The notes under the pieces were generated by a model. It searched no databases, was not told where the DNA came from, and saw only the letters and a list, made by a program, of their open reading frames with translations. A stretch of 15,277 nt of DNA, taken from contig DAHVXO010000301.1 in NCBI GenBank assembly GCA_027356675.1, forward strand, positions 1 through 15,277, read 5' to 3'. This document shows, piece by piece, positions 1 to 5,006 of this stretch (the stretch's first letter is position 1; each line of letters opens with the position of its first letter). The stretch is from Symbiobacteriaceae bacterium. Its GTDB lineage: Bacteria > Bacillota_E > Symbiobacteriia > Symbiobacteriales > Symbiobacteriaceae. A program made the position numbers and the translations under genes.

Positions 1-17
1 ATATCCAAAGAGGCCCA

Positions 18-929
18 GTGCTGACGCCTTCGGACATCTCCTCGGCCCCGCCAGGCACCGGCCCGGTGACCGTGAGGCAGATGACGCCGGAAGAGCGGGC
101 CCGGTACCAGCCGAACCGCCCGACGCGCCAGGACCTGGCCGACGACCTGGCGGCGGGGCTCACCGGCCCGGAGATCGCGCAGAAGTGGGCGGTGTCAGTG
201 GAGCGGGTATATGCACTGATCAGGTACTACCGGCTGCCCAGGAAAACGGCGGCGGAGGAGATGGAAACCAAGAAGCAGGAACTGGCGGAGATCCGGAAAC
301 GGATCATGGCGGAGCTGGCGGAGAAGAGCAAACAGTGTCATACCAGCGGAGAAGCAGAATCAGGGCCAAAGGAGGTCAAGACCGAGAACCCGGGAGCCGT
401 GGAATCCAGAAAGGAGAGAGGAGAAGTGGCAAAACCCAAGAGCCCGGTGCGTGAAAAACTCACTCCGGAAGTGCTCCGGCGCGAGATTCAGGAGTTTACT
501 CCGTCAGAGTTGGGTAAGCGCTACGGATGCGGTTCGACCCTGATCCGGAAGCTCCTCGAGGAGTACGGTATCGAAAATCCTCGAGCGGCTGCCAACGCCC
601 GGGCACAAAGTGAAACCGTCGAAGCGCAGCATCCAACGGCGCTGCCGACCACTATTCTTCCGGTTCCGGCCTCAGTCGCCCCGACGCCGGCACAGGATCT
701 CCCCCGGGCTACCAACACCGCCAAAGAACTGTCGCCCAGGGTTCGCCTGGCCCCGGCCCTGGAGGAGCCCATCTCGTCCGGCCTGAACCTCACCGCCCGG
801 GGAACCTACTCCGCGGACAGGCTCTCCCGGATCCTGGCCGGCATCATGGCGGCCGTCCAGGAGGCCGGCGGCGAGTTCGCTGCCTACATCGATGTCCGGG
901 GGAGGGATGCCGGTGGCCAAACGGGATGA
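18..929 (+). CDS. Phage protein with two helix-turn-helix modules, possible regulator
   Basis: A 303-residue protein starting at GTG 18, with an AAAGAGG ribosome binding site at 7-13. I do not recognise a named family. Residues about 37-73 form a helix-turn-helix-like unit (TGPEIAQKWAVSVERVYALI), followed by a charged helical stretch (78-105) and a Lys/Glu-rich linker. A second, similar unit lies at about 148-185 (TPSELGKRYGCGSTLIRKLL). The two units share a spacing of hydrophobic positions and a G/P-E-I/L-x-K core, so one is probably a copy of the other. A Pro/Ala-rich linker (about 195-245) leads to a conserved-looking C-terminal helix-strand segment (255-297). DNA binding is inferred from the HTH patterns. 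It may be a transcription regulator or a DNA-structuring protein. Its end overlaps the next gene by 17 bases, so the two are probably cotranscribed. Confidence 0.75.
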   Translation: MLTPSDISSAPPGTGPVTVRQMTPEERARYQPNRPTRQDLADDLAAGLTGPEIAQKWAVSVERVYALIRYYRLPRKTAAEEMETKKQELAEIRKRIMAELAEKSKQCHTSGEAESGPKEVKTENPGAVESRKERGEVAKPKSPVREKLTPEVLRREIQEFTPSELGKRYGCGSTLIRKLLEEYGIENPRAAANARAQSETVEAQHPTALPTTILPVPASVAPTPAQDLPRATNTAKELSPRVRLAPALEEPISSGLNLTARGTYSADRLSRILAGIMAAVQEAGGEFAAYIDVRGRDAGGQTG

Positions 930-1173
930 GAAGGCCGCTGGCATGTATCTGGGCGATCCGCGCGACAAGGACCGCCCCTGGCTCTACAGCGATTACCTGG
1001 CGCTGTCCTGGTACGTCCGGGAGGGGACGCCGGTCCCGGTGATCGCCGTCGAGATGGGCCGGAGGCCCGAGGAGATCGAGCGGCGGATCGAGGAGATCCC
1101 GTGGGGGCAGATCGAGGTCCGCCAGAGAGAGTATGCGGAATGGAGCAGGGCACGAAAGGTGGTGCGGTTGTGA
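913..1173 (+). CDS. Small HTH-like phage protein
   Basis: An 86-residue protein. I chose GTG 913 because the GGGGGAGGG ribosome binding site (898-906) sits six bases upstream; ATG 907 abuts that site and ATG 892 lies before it. The middle of the protein (WLYSDYLALSWYVREGTPV, then IAVEMGRRPEEIERRI) looks like a short helical domain in which a recognition-like helix follows 'VIAVEMGR'. This resembles the small Myb/SANT- or HTH-type proteins common in phage accessory regions. No catalytic motif is visible. DNA binding is inference; an uncharacterised accessory role is equally possible. The stop overlaps the start of the next gene (TGATG at 1171-1175), which suggests translational coupling. Confidence 0.7.
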   Translation: MAKRDEKAAGMYLGDPRDKDRPWLYSDYLALSWYVREGTPVPVIAVEMGRRPEEIERRIEEIPWGQIEVRQREYAEWSRARKVVRL

Positions 1174-2051
1174 TGAATCTGACGGGTCATCCATATGCGG
1201 ATGAGATCCGAGCATTGAAGGCCGAGATTGCACGACTGAGCATCCAGGTCGAGCCCGGGACCCCGGAGTATGAGGAGGTTCTGACAGAGGTTGTCAGGCT
1301 GGGCAGTCGGGTACAACGACTGTACGAAGAGGGGAGGGGGGCGGACCGAATGATCGACGAGAAACAACTGGCGGAACTACCACCGACGGGCAGCTGCCTG
1401 ATTTGTGGGCATGACAAGCCGTTTGGGGCATGGAAGAGCGATGTGGGCGTCTGCTTGGAGTGTCGGGATAAGGCCCGAGGATACGACGGCGCTCTCCGAC
1501 AGGCATGGCAGGAGAGAGATGAGCACCGCGAACGTGCCAACTCGGTCCAAATGGCCTGGGACGCTCATAAGGCGATGGATTGCGCCATCAGGTGCACCCG
1601 TGAGATCGAACAACTGTTGGGTACATCCAGCCCGGTGGAGGCGGCGCGACAGATCCGGGAGATGGTGAAAGAATGCAGCGATCTCCACATCGAAAACGGG
1701 CGGCTGGAGGCGCGGTGCGCGGCGATGAGGCAAGCGCTGGAGGCGGCTCTGGAGTGGATGGCGGACATTGGGGCCGACGACGAGGAATTCTCCCATGGCG
1801 ACCCCGTCTATGGCGATGTTCGGACGTTCATGAGAGCCGCCCTCTCTGGCGACGCCGGCAAGGCCCTGTCCGAGAAGATGCAGGCGCTCGAAAGGGTGGC
1901 AGAAGCGGCTGAACGGATGCAAAAAGATGCGGTGCCGACCATGAAAGACTGGCATTTCGGAACCGTCCTCTGGGAGGATGTTGAGGAACTCAGACGAGCC
2001 CTTGCCGCCCTCCATAAGTCCGTTGCCGCCCGGAAGGAGGCGACGCCATGA
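1173..2051 (+). CDS. CxxC zinc-finger, coiled-coil phage protein
   Basis: A 292-residue protein. ATG 1173 is chosen because it overlaps the previous stop by one base and follows an AAAGGTGG site; GTG 1170 is a near-identical alternative. Residues about 8-55 are helical and charged. A four-cysteine zinc-binding knuckle follows (C75-x2-C78 and C94-x2-C97, 'CLIC...CLEC'). The remainder (105-290) is mostly long amphipathic helix, likely coiled coil, with two alanine-rich segments of similar look (about 183-225 and 234-282). That C-terminal style is seen in phage accessory proteins of unknown function. A strong GGGGAGGGGG site (1331-1341) precedes an in-frame ATG at 1350 (residue 60), so a shorter product starting just before the zinc knuckle is possible. 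No enzyme activity can be assigned. Confidence 0.75.
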   Translation: MNLTGHPYADEIRALKAEIARLSIQVEPGTPEYEEVLTEVVRLGSRVQRLYEEGRGADRMIDEKQLAELPPTGSCLICGHDKPFGAWKSDVGVCLECRDKARGYDGALRQAWQERDEHRERANSVQMAWDAHKAMDCAIRCTREIEQLLGTSSPVEAARQIREMVKECSDLHIENGRLEARCAAMRQALEAALEWMADIGADDEEFSHGDPVYGDVRTFMRAALSGDAGKALSEKMQALERVAEAAERMQKDAVPTMKDWHFGTVLWEDVEELRRALAALHKSVAARKEATP

Positions 2052-2254
2052 GCCCAGAGGCGCACGCCCCAACCGACCCGCCCGTGGACGTCCGTAAATA
2101 CCTGAAATCCCGCGGCTGGATCTACGTCGGCGCCGGCCGATGGTATGACCGCACGATGGGAGTGTCCTACACCGAACAGAAGGCCCTGGAACTACAGCGG
2201 GAACGAGACCCGGGAGAGGAGCGTGAAGAATATGGCGGTAGTAATGGGGATTGA
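2048..2254 (+). CDS. Small phage protein, unknown function
   Basis: A 68-residue protein. ATG 2048 overlaps the preceding stop (ATGA) and follows an AAGGAGG site at 2034-2040, so the start is secure. The core (about residues 14-52) reads VRKYLKSRGWIYVGAGRWYD followed by a helix containing ALELQRERD. This fits a small two-strand plus helix fold with conserved aromatic residues (W19, W32, Y33). No known catalytic or metal-binding motif is present. The 3' end overlaps the resolvase gene by 23 bases, so the genes share a transcript. I do not recognise the family by name. Confidence 0.7.
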   Translation: MSPEAHAPTDPPVDVRKYLKSRGWIYVGAGRWYDRTMGVSYTEQKALELQRERDPGEEREEYGGSNGD

Positions 2255-2768
2255 CCCAAGCCTGACGAGCACGGGGTTCGTGGTGCTGAGGGACGGCCAA
2301 CTCCTGGAGCATGCGGCATTCCACGCGCGAACGACTGGCCCAGTACGCCTGTTGGAAATCCAGGACCAAATGCTCGCCCGTATTCGCGATCACCGACCCG
2401 AACTGGTTGCGATCGAGGGGTACGCGTTTGGGGTTCGCGGCGGGGCGGCCTTCTCGCTCGGAGAGCTGGGCGGAGTGCTGAGGGTAGGGATGCATCTTCG
2501 AGGCGCCAAATGGATCGAGGTTGCGCCCTCCCAGGTAAAGAAGTTCGCCACAGGCAAGGGTGTAGCCGAGAAGGACCAGATGCTCCTGACCGTGTTCAAG
2601 CGGTGGGGTATCGAGTTCAAGACCCACGATGAAGCCGACGCCTACGCCCTGGCCCAGATCGCCCGGGCGGTAGTCGAGGGGGCGGACGGTCTGGCGCAGT
2701 TCCAGCGGGAGGTCGTGACGGAGCTCCTGACGCCGAAGGTCAAGGGGAAGAAGGCGAAGGTGGGATGA
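2232..2768 (+). CDS. ruvC: RuvC-type Holliday junction resolvase
   Basis: A 178-residue crossover-junction endodeoxyribonuclease of the RuvC family, which cuts four-way DNA junctions in a metal-dependent reaction. The acidic catalytic positions are present: D8 in 'GIDPSLTSTGF', E62 in 'VAIEGYAFG', and D133/D136 in 'HDEADAYALA'. The basic segment around residues 98-114 (APSQVKKFATGKG, then EKDQM) matches the conserved region preceding the last acidic motif. Length is near that of cellular RuvC (about 170). ATG 2232 is preferred because GGGAGAGGAG (2212-2221) lies about ten bases upstream; GTG 2223 is too close to that site. In phages such enzymes resolve branched replication or recombination intermediates before packaging. 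Its position just ahead of the terminase block suits that role. No RuvA/RuvB partners lie in the window, as expected for a phage version. Confidence 0.93.
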   Translation: MAVVMGIDPSLTSTGFVVLRDGQLLEHAAFHARTTGPVRLLEIQDQMLARIRDHRPELVAIEGYAFGVRGGAAFSLGELGGVLRVGMHLRGAKWIEVAPSQVKKFATGKGVAEKDQMLLTVFKRWGIEFKTHDEADAYALAQIARAVVEGADGLAQFQREVVTELLTPKVKGKKAKVG

Positions 2769-2995
2769 GCGCATTCTATATTGGTCTTCTGGTCGGAGGG
2801 TTCGTCGGGACATTTGCGGGCATCTTCATCGCCGCCCTTTGCGCCGCGGCGGACCGTAGCGAGGGGATCAACTATCAGGACAATAGCGAATTTGAGGCTC
2901 TGCTTGGCGCAGCAAGAGATGAGCTCGATCACAAGAAACGGGTCTTTTCTGAGCAACGGAACCGTTGGGGCAACTGGGGTGAGTGGGATGGATGA
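2765..2995 (+). CDS. Small single-pass membrane protein
   Basis: A 76-residue protein starting at ATG 2765, which overlaps the resolvase stop (ATGA). Residues about 4-27 form a hydrophobic, glycine-containing transmembrane helix (IGLLVGGFVGTFAGIFIAAL). A hydrophilic helical tail follows (about 35-68), ending in a Trp/Gly-rich segment (RWGNWGEWDG). The short leader and the absence of a cleavage site fit a membrane anchor rather than a secreted protein. Its look resembles short phage membrane proteins of the DUF3789 kind, but I cannot confirm membership. It is the first of three consecutive membrane-protein genes, with the next starting 8 bases before its end. Confidence 0.7.
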   Translation: MSAFYIGLLVGGFVGTFAGIFIAALCAAADRSEGINYQDNSEFEALLGAARDELDHKKRVFSEQRNRWGNWGEWDG

Positions 2996-3140
2996 GTTCC
3001 GAGCGATTCGGATCGGCATCGCCGTCCTCCTCATGGCGGTCGGAGCGGGATGGTGGATCATCAATATGCCCGCCGCGGTCGCCGCCACTGTGATCCTCGT
3101 GCTGGGGGCGGTGATGCTGCGATGGAACACCTTGGACTGA
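2988..3140 (+). CDS. Tiny two-helix membrane protein
   Basis: A 50-residue protein. ATG 2988 is taken as the start: it follows a GGGGTGAG site (2976-2983), overlaps the previous gene by 8 bases, and gives a protein that is almost entirely two hydrophobic helices (about 8-24 and 28-44) joined by a short 'NMPA' turn. A longer in-frame extension to 2781 would lie wholly inside the previous gene and reads like out-of-frame sequence, so it is rejected. Size and hairpin topology resemble small phage membrane effectors and some holin-like proteins, but there is no adjacent lysis gene in this window. Function unknown. Confidence 0.6.
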   Translation: MDEFRAIRIGIAVLLMAVGAGWWIINMPAAVAATVILVLGAVMLRWNTLD

Positions 3141-3403
3141 CGCTCTCCGGTTGGGTGGCGCTGGCCGGGTTTGTGGCCGGGATGCTGTGGTATGATCGGC
3201 GGAACAAGCGGCAAGTGGCCGCAAAAGCGCTGGACAGGCTCTTCGAGATCGGGGACCGCATCAGCGAAAAGGCGGGCCCCCTGACGGCGGAGAATGTTGA
3301 TCAGGCAGTTCATGAGTACCGGGCTGAAGTCACCGTGGCGGCAGAACCTAAGCCCCCCGGTAATAAGGCGCAGAGCGGGAAGCGCAAGAAGCGCAGGCGG
3401 TAA
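3122..3403 (+). CDS. Small membrane-anchored protein with basic C-terminus
   Basis: A 93-residue protein. ATG 3122 is chosen because it overlaps the preceding gene by 19 bases and begins directly before the only hydrophobic segment (about residues 6-23, LTLSGWVALAGFVAGMLWY). An upstream in-frame ATG at 3050 would add out-of-frame-like Arg-rich sequence. After the helix comes a positive cluster (DRRNKRQ, consistent with a cytoplasmic side), a helical domain (about 32-72) and a very basic tail ending KRKKRRR. The tail could bind nucleic acid or acidic lipid. No family is recognised. It is the last of the three membrane-protein genes. Confidence 0.62.
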   Translation: MEHLGLTLSGWVALAGFVAGMLWYDRRNKRQVAAKALDRLFEIGDRISEKAGPLTAENVDQAVHEYRAEVTVAAEPKPPGNKAQSGKRKKRRR

Positions 3404-3421
3404 GAGGAGCAGGGAGGCGTA

Positions 3422-3694
3422 ATGAATCGCAGGAAAAGGCGAGTGAAATACAACCACCCCAGCGAAAACAGGATTATCGGATTCTGCAAGTACCACGGGT
3501 GGAGGATGAGCGCGGCCCAGGTCAAGAACAAGGGTTGTCTCTTCAAAGAGAACACCGGATTCTGGTGCAGACACTTTCGCCCCCGTTTGGAAAGCAGCTT
3601 TTGGGGAGAACACAAAATCCCGGAAAGCGTTCTCGCCAAGATCCTTTCCAGGGTTGAACAAGGCACCGACGAACAAGAAGGCGCTGAGCAATGA
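3422..3694 (+). CDS. Small Cys/His-containing phage protein
   Basis: A 90-residue protein with a good GGGAGGCG site (3413-3420) just upstream of ATG 3422. The N-terminus is very basic (MNRRKRRVKY). Candidate metal ligands are C22 and H25 (CKYH), C39 (KGCLFK), C49 and H51 (WCRHF), arranged like a compact zinc-binding fold of the kind found in small phage proteins. It lacks the His-Asn-His pattern of the HNH nucleases that often sit beside terminases. Zinc binding and nucleic-acid contact are inferred from residue pattern only. It is the first of three short Cys-rich genes ending at the late promoter. Confidence 0.68.
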   Translation: MNRRKRRVKYNHPSENRIIGFCKYHGWRMSAAQVKNKGCLFKENTGFWCRHFRPRLESSFWGEHKIPESVLAKILSRVEQGTDEQEGAEQ

Positions 3695-3708
3695 GAGGAG
3701 GGGCCGGG

Positions 3709-3942
3709 GTGAACCAGGATCTCCAGCTGCTGGCCAGGATCGCTGCCCGCCTCGGCCCCATCCACGCGGTGGCTGTGAGGTGCCCGAGGTGCCGGGAGAA
3801 GGTTGGACTGACGATAGATCTTGAATCCCGGGTGTGTATTTGCAAGTGCGGGTACTTCGCGGGGCTCGGGTACCTGCTAGAGCCGGAGCCGGAAAAAGAT
3901 GAGATGCAGAGGCTGATGGAGGAGAAACCGAGGAGGCGATGA
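3709..3942 (+). CDS. Small zinc-ribbon protein
   Basis: A 77-residue protein from GTG 3709, which has a perfect AGGAGG at 3696-3701 seven bases upstream. An alternative start, ATG 3691, overlaps the previous stop (ATGA) and would add six residues. A short helix (DLQLLARIAARLG) precedes a zinc-ribbon-like motif: CPRC, about 16 residues with two predicted strands, then CICKC. The C-terminus is acidic and then basic (KPRRR). Such ribbons commonly bind nucleic acid or a protein partner. No enzyme domain accompanies it here, so the partner is unknown. Confidence 0.65.
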   Translation: MNQDLQLLARIAARLGPIHAVAVRCPRCREKVGLTIDLESRVCICKCGYFAGLGYLLEPEPEKDEMQRLMEEKPRRR

Positions 3943-3946
3943 TGCT

Positions 3947-4207
3947 TTGAGCGACCCATTGTTCTGTCCACGGTGCGGAACCGAAATGACAGACCTGGGG
4001 CTTGGGCGCTACGTCTGCCCCAACAAACATGGAGAATGGCTGGTTGACGAATCAGAACTCGGAGATCTTGGCGTGGAGATCGATTCTGACCCATATCGCC
4101 ATGAAAAGACCATCGCCAGTCAGCTTCGGGAGTACGGAAGCAACGCGGACCGGGCAGGGAAAGCAAAGAAAAAGCCTCACAAACTCAGGAGATGGGAGGT
4201 TGAGTAG
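3947..4207 (+). CDS. Small zinc-ribbon-like protein, TTG start
   Basis: An 86-residue protein starting with TTG 3947, ten bases after an AGGAGG site (3931-3936) that lies inside the previous gene. The N-terminal third has FCPRCG and, after a short strand pair (GLGRYVC), CPNKHGEW, a C-x2-C / C-x3-H type knuckle. The middle is acidic (DESELGDLGVEIDSD) and the end is lysine-rich (KAKKKPHKLRRW). It resembles the preceding zinc-ribbon protein in plan but is not an obvious duplicate. It is the last gene before the intergenic regulatory region and probably the end of the accessory operon. Function unknown. Confidence 0.65.
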   Translation: MSDPLFCPRCGTEMTDLGLGRYVCPNKHGEWLVDESELGDLGVEIDSDPYRHEKTIASQLREYGSNADRAGKAKKKPHKLRRWEVE

Positions 4208-4216
4208 ATGAGGTAC

Positions 4217-4246
4217 TTGTTAATCGTCTAAGAGATGTGTTATAAT
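4217..4246 (+). promoter_or_regulatory. Sigma70/sigmaA-type promoter ahead of the packaging genes
   Basis: TTGTTA at 4217-4222 and a perfect TATAAT at 4241-4246 are separated by 18 bases. TG at 4238-4239 gives an extended -10. The predicted transcription start is about 4253. It lies in the only sizeable non-coding region of the window, which is locally AT-rich compared with the surrounding genes. Confidence 0.72.
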
Positions 4247-4252
4247 AGCCGC

Positions 4253-4320
4253 GAAGCGGTCTACCCCAAAGAGAGACCGCTTAAGTTTTGAAATCGGGCA
4301 GCCGTGTTTCGGCTGCTTTT
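4253..4320 (+). ncRNA. Predicted ~70-nt phage leader/small RNA with two stem-loops
   Basis: The promoter at 4217-4246 would start an RNA near 4253, and the terminator near 4298-4331 would end it near 4320. Stem 1 is a perfect 9-bp pairing of AAGCGGTCT (4254-4262) with AGACCGCTT (4274-4282) around an 11-nt loop (ACCCCAAAGAG). Because it begins at or next to the predicted +1, it would protect the 5' end. Stem 2 is the terminator hairpin. No open reading frame of useful size fits. It could be a free small RNA, or a short leader whose terminator is overcome to express the packaging genes. Both ideas are inference from the layout. Confidence 0.5.
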
Positions 4321-4331
4321 GCTTTGCTTTT
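4298..4331 (+). terminator. Rho-independent terminator
   Basis: GCAGCCG (4298-4304) pairs perfectly with CGGCTGC (4310-4316) around a TGTTT loop, followed by TTTTGCTTTGCTTTT. It would end both the accessory operon and the RNA started at about 4253. Only 27 bases separate it from the next gene. Confidence 0.75.
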
Positions 4332-4358
4332 GAATCGGCCCGCCAGAGGGATATCACC

Positions 4359-4571
4359 ATGAATCACGAACTGGCCCCCGGAGTGATCCAGCACTTTGCC
4401 GATCTGCCTGAGGACGAGATCCAGCGCCAGACGGACCGGGTCATGGCGATCCTCCGAACAGAGAGTCGTAAAGCGGAGGAGCGGTTGAGGGAGATTGTGC
4501 GGAGGCTGAAATCAAACCGAAACACTTGTATCGAAACGACTCAAAACGAAACGAAACCATTTCGGAGGTGA
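4359..4571 (+). CDS. Small helical protein preceding the terminase
   Basis: A 70-residue, highly charged, mostly helical protein with an AGAGGG site at 4345-4350. Residues about 16-50 (EDEIQRQTDRVMAILRTESR, then KAEERLREIVRRLK) look like a two-helix or coiled-coil unit. The last 20 residues come from a distinct, AT-richer DNA stretch carrying four CGAAAC repeats and read as a low-complexity Asn/Thr/Glu tail. The family is not recognised. Its location as the first gene after the terminator, 7 bases before the small terminase, suggests a packaging-related or regulatory role. The tail may simply reflect selection on a DNA site. Confidence 0.6.
   Translation: MNHELAPGVIQHFADLPEDEIQRQTDRVMAILRTESRKAEERLREIVRRLKSNRNTCIETTQNETKPFRR
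4518..4557 (+). repeat. Four CGAAAC direct repeats upstream of the small terminase
   Basis: CGAAAC occurs at 4518, 4532, 4547 and 4552 (the last two overlap by one base), all on the same strand, in a locally AT-rich patch of a GC-rich region. The spacing of the first three is 14 and 15 bases. A terminase small-subunit binding (pac/cos-type) site or an operator is possible. Confidence 0.5.
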
Positions 4572-4577
4572 TCGCTG

Positions 4578-5006
4578 GTGGGTAGGCCCAACAAGATCGA
4601 CCAAAATGGACTTGCGGAGGTGGTCCTGGAGCTGGCGGTCACCAAGACCAGCCGCCAGATCGCCGAGATCCTGAAGCGTGAGCATGGGGTGGACATCGGT
4701 CACGTGGCCGTCGCACGCTATATCCAGGGCATCCGCCAGGAACGGGCCGAAGCTACCAAGGCCCTGGTTCAGGAGACAATCAAGGCCACCGTCCCTCGGG
4801 ATCTGGAGATCCTGGATGAGATGATCGAGCAGGAGCGGGGATGGTTCAGAGATCCTGAACTCAAGCTCGGCGAACGGCTGCTGGTGGCCAGGGAACTTCG
4901 GCAGACTATTGACACCAAGCTAAAGTACTCTGGGGCAGGCCCGGGCGACGGAGAACTGACGGTGAAGCTCTATGCCTTCGACGACTCCAGCTACCCGGAG
5001 GGTTAA
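4578..5006 (+). CDS. terS: Terminase small subunit (DNA recognition)
   Basis: A 142-residue protein starting at GTG 4578 behind GGAGGTGATC (4564-4573), a near-perfect match to the 16S rRNA anti-Shine-Dalgarno. Small terminases bind the packaging start site and present DNA to the large subunit. The N-terminus (MGRPNKID) and a helix-turn-helix at about 23-55 (SRQIAEILKREHGVDIGHVA) match many phage small terminases. Residues about 58-118 form the helical oligomerisation region, and the short C-terminal tail (GELTVKLYAFDD) probably contacts the large subunit. It overlaps the large-subunit gene by 35 bases. Assignment rests on the HTH layout, size and position, since small terminases diverge quickly. 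Confidence 0.82.
   Translation: MGRPNKIDQNGLAEVVLELAVTKTSRQIAEILKREHGVDIGHVAVARYIQGIRQERAEATKALVQETIKATVPRDLEILDEMIEQERGWFRDPELKLGERLLVARELRQTIDTKLKYSGAGPGDGELTVKLYAFDDSSYPEG

Noticed and set aside
1377..2813. Long open frame on the minus strand (478 codons) opposite the zinc-finger and resolvase genes
   Set aside because: It lies opposite clear + strand genes (RuvC motifs), has Arg/Leu/His-rich composition of a GC-bias shadow and no proper start signal.
3422..3694. HNH endonuclease, often found next to terminases
   Set aside because: Cys and His are present but no His-Asn-His spacing; only a generic Cys/His metal-binding pattern is seen.
2642..4030. Long minus-strand open frame (462 codons) across the small membrane and zinc-ribbon genes
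   Set aside because: It spans several short + strand genes with good ribosome binding sites and overlaps; the sequence shows no domain and reads as low-complexity Ser/Pro/Arg.
4254..4289. The 9-bp hairpin as a terminator on its own
   Set aside because: It is followed by AAGTTTTG, too weak a T-tract, and it begins at the predicted transcript start; the 4298-4331 hairpin is the better terminator.
4330..4357. Possible promoter TTGAAT-16-TATCAC just before the 4359 gene
   Set aside because: The -10 match is poor and transcription would start downstream of the ATG and its ribosome binding site.
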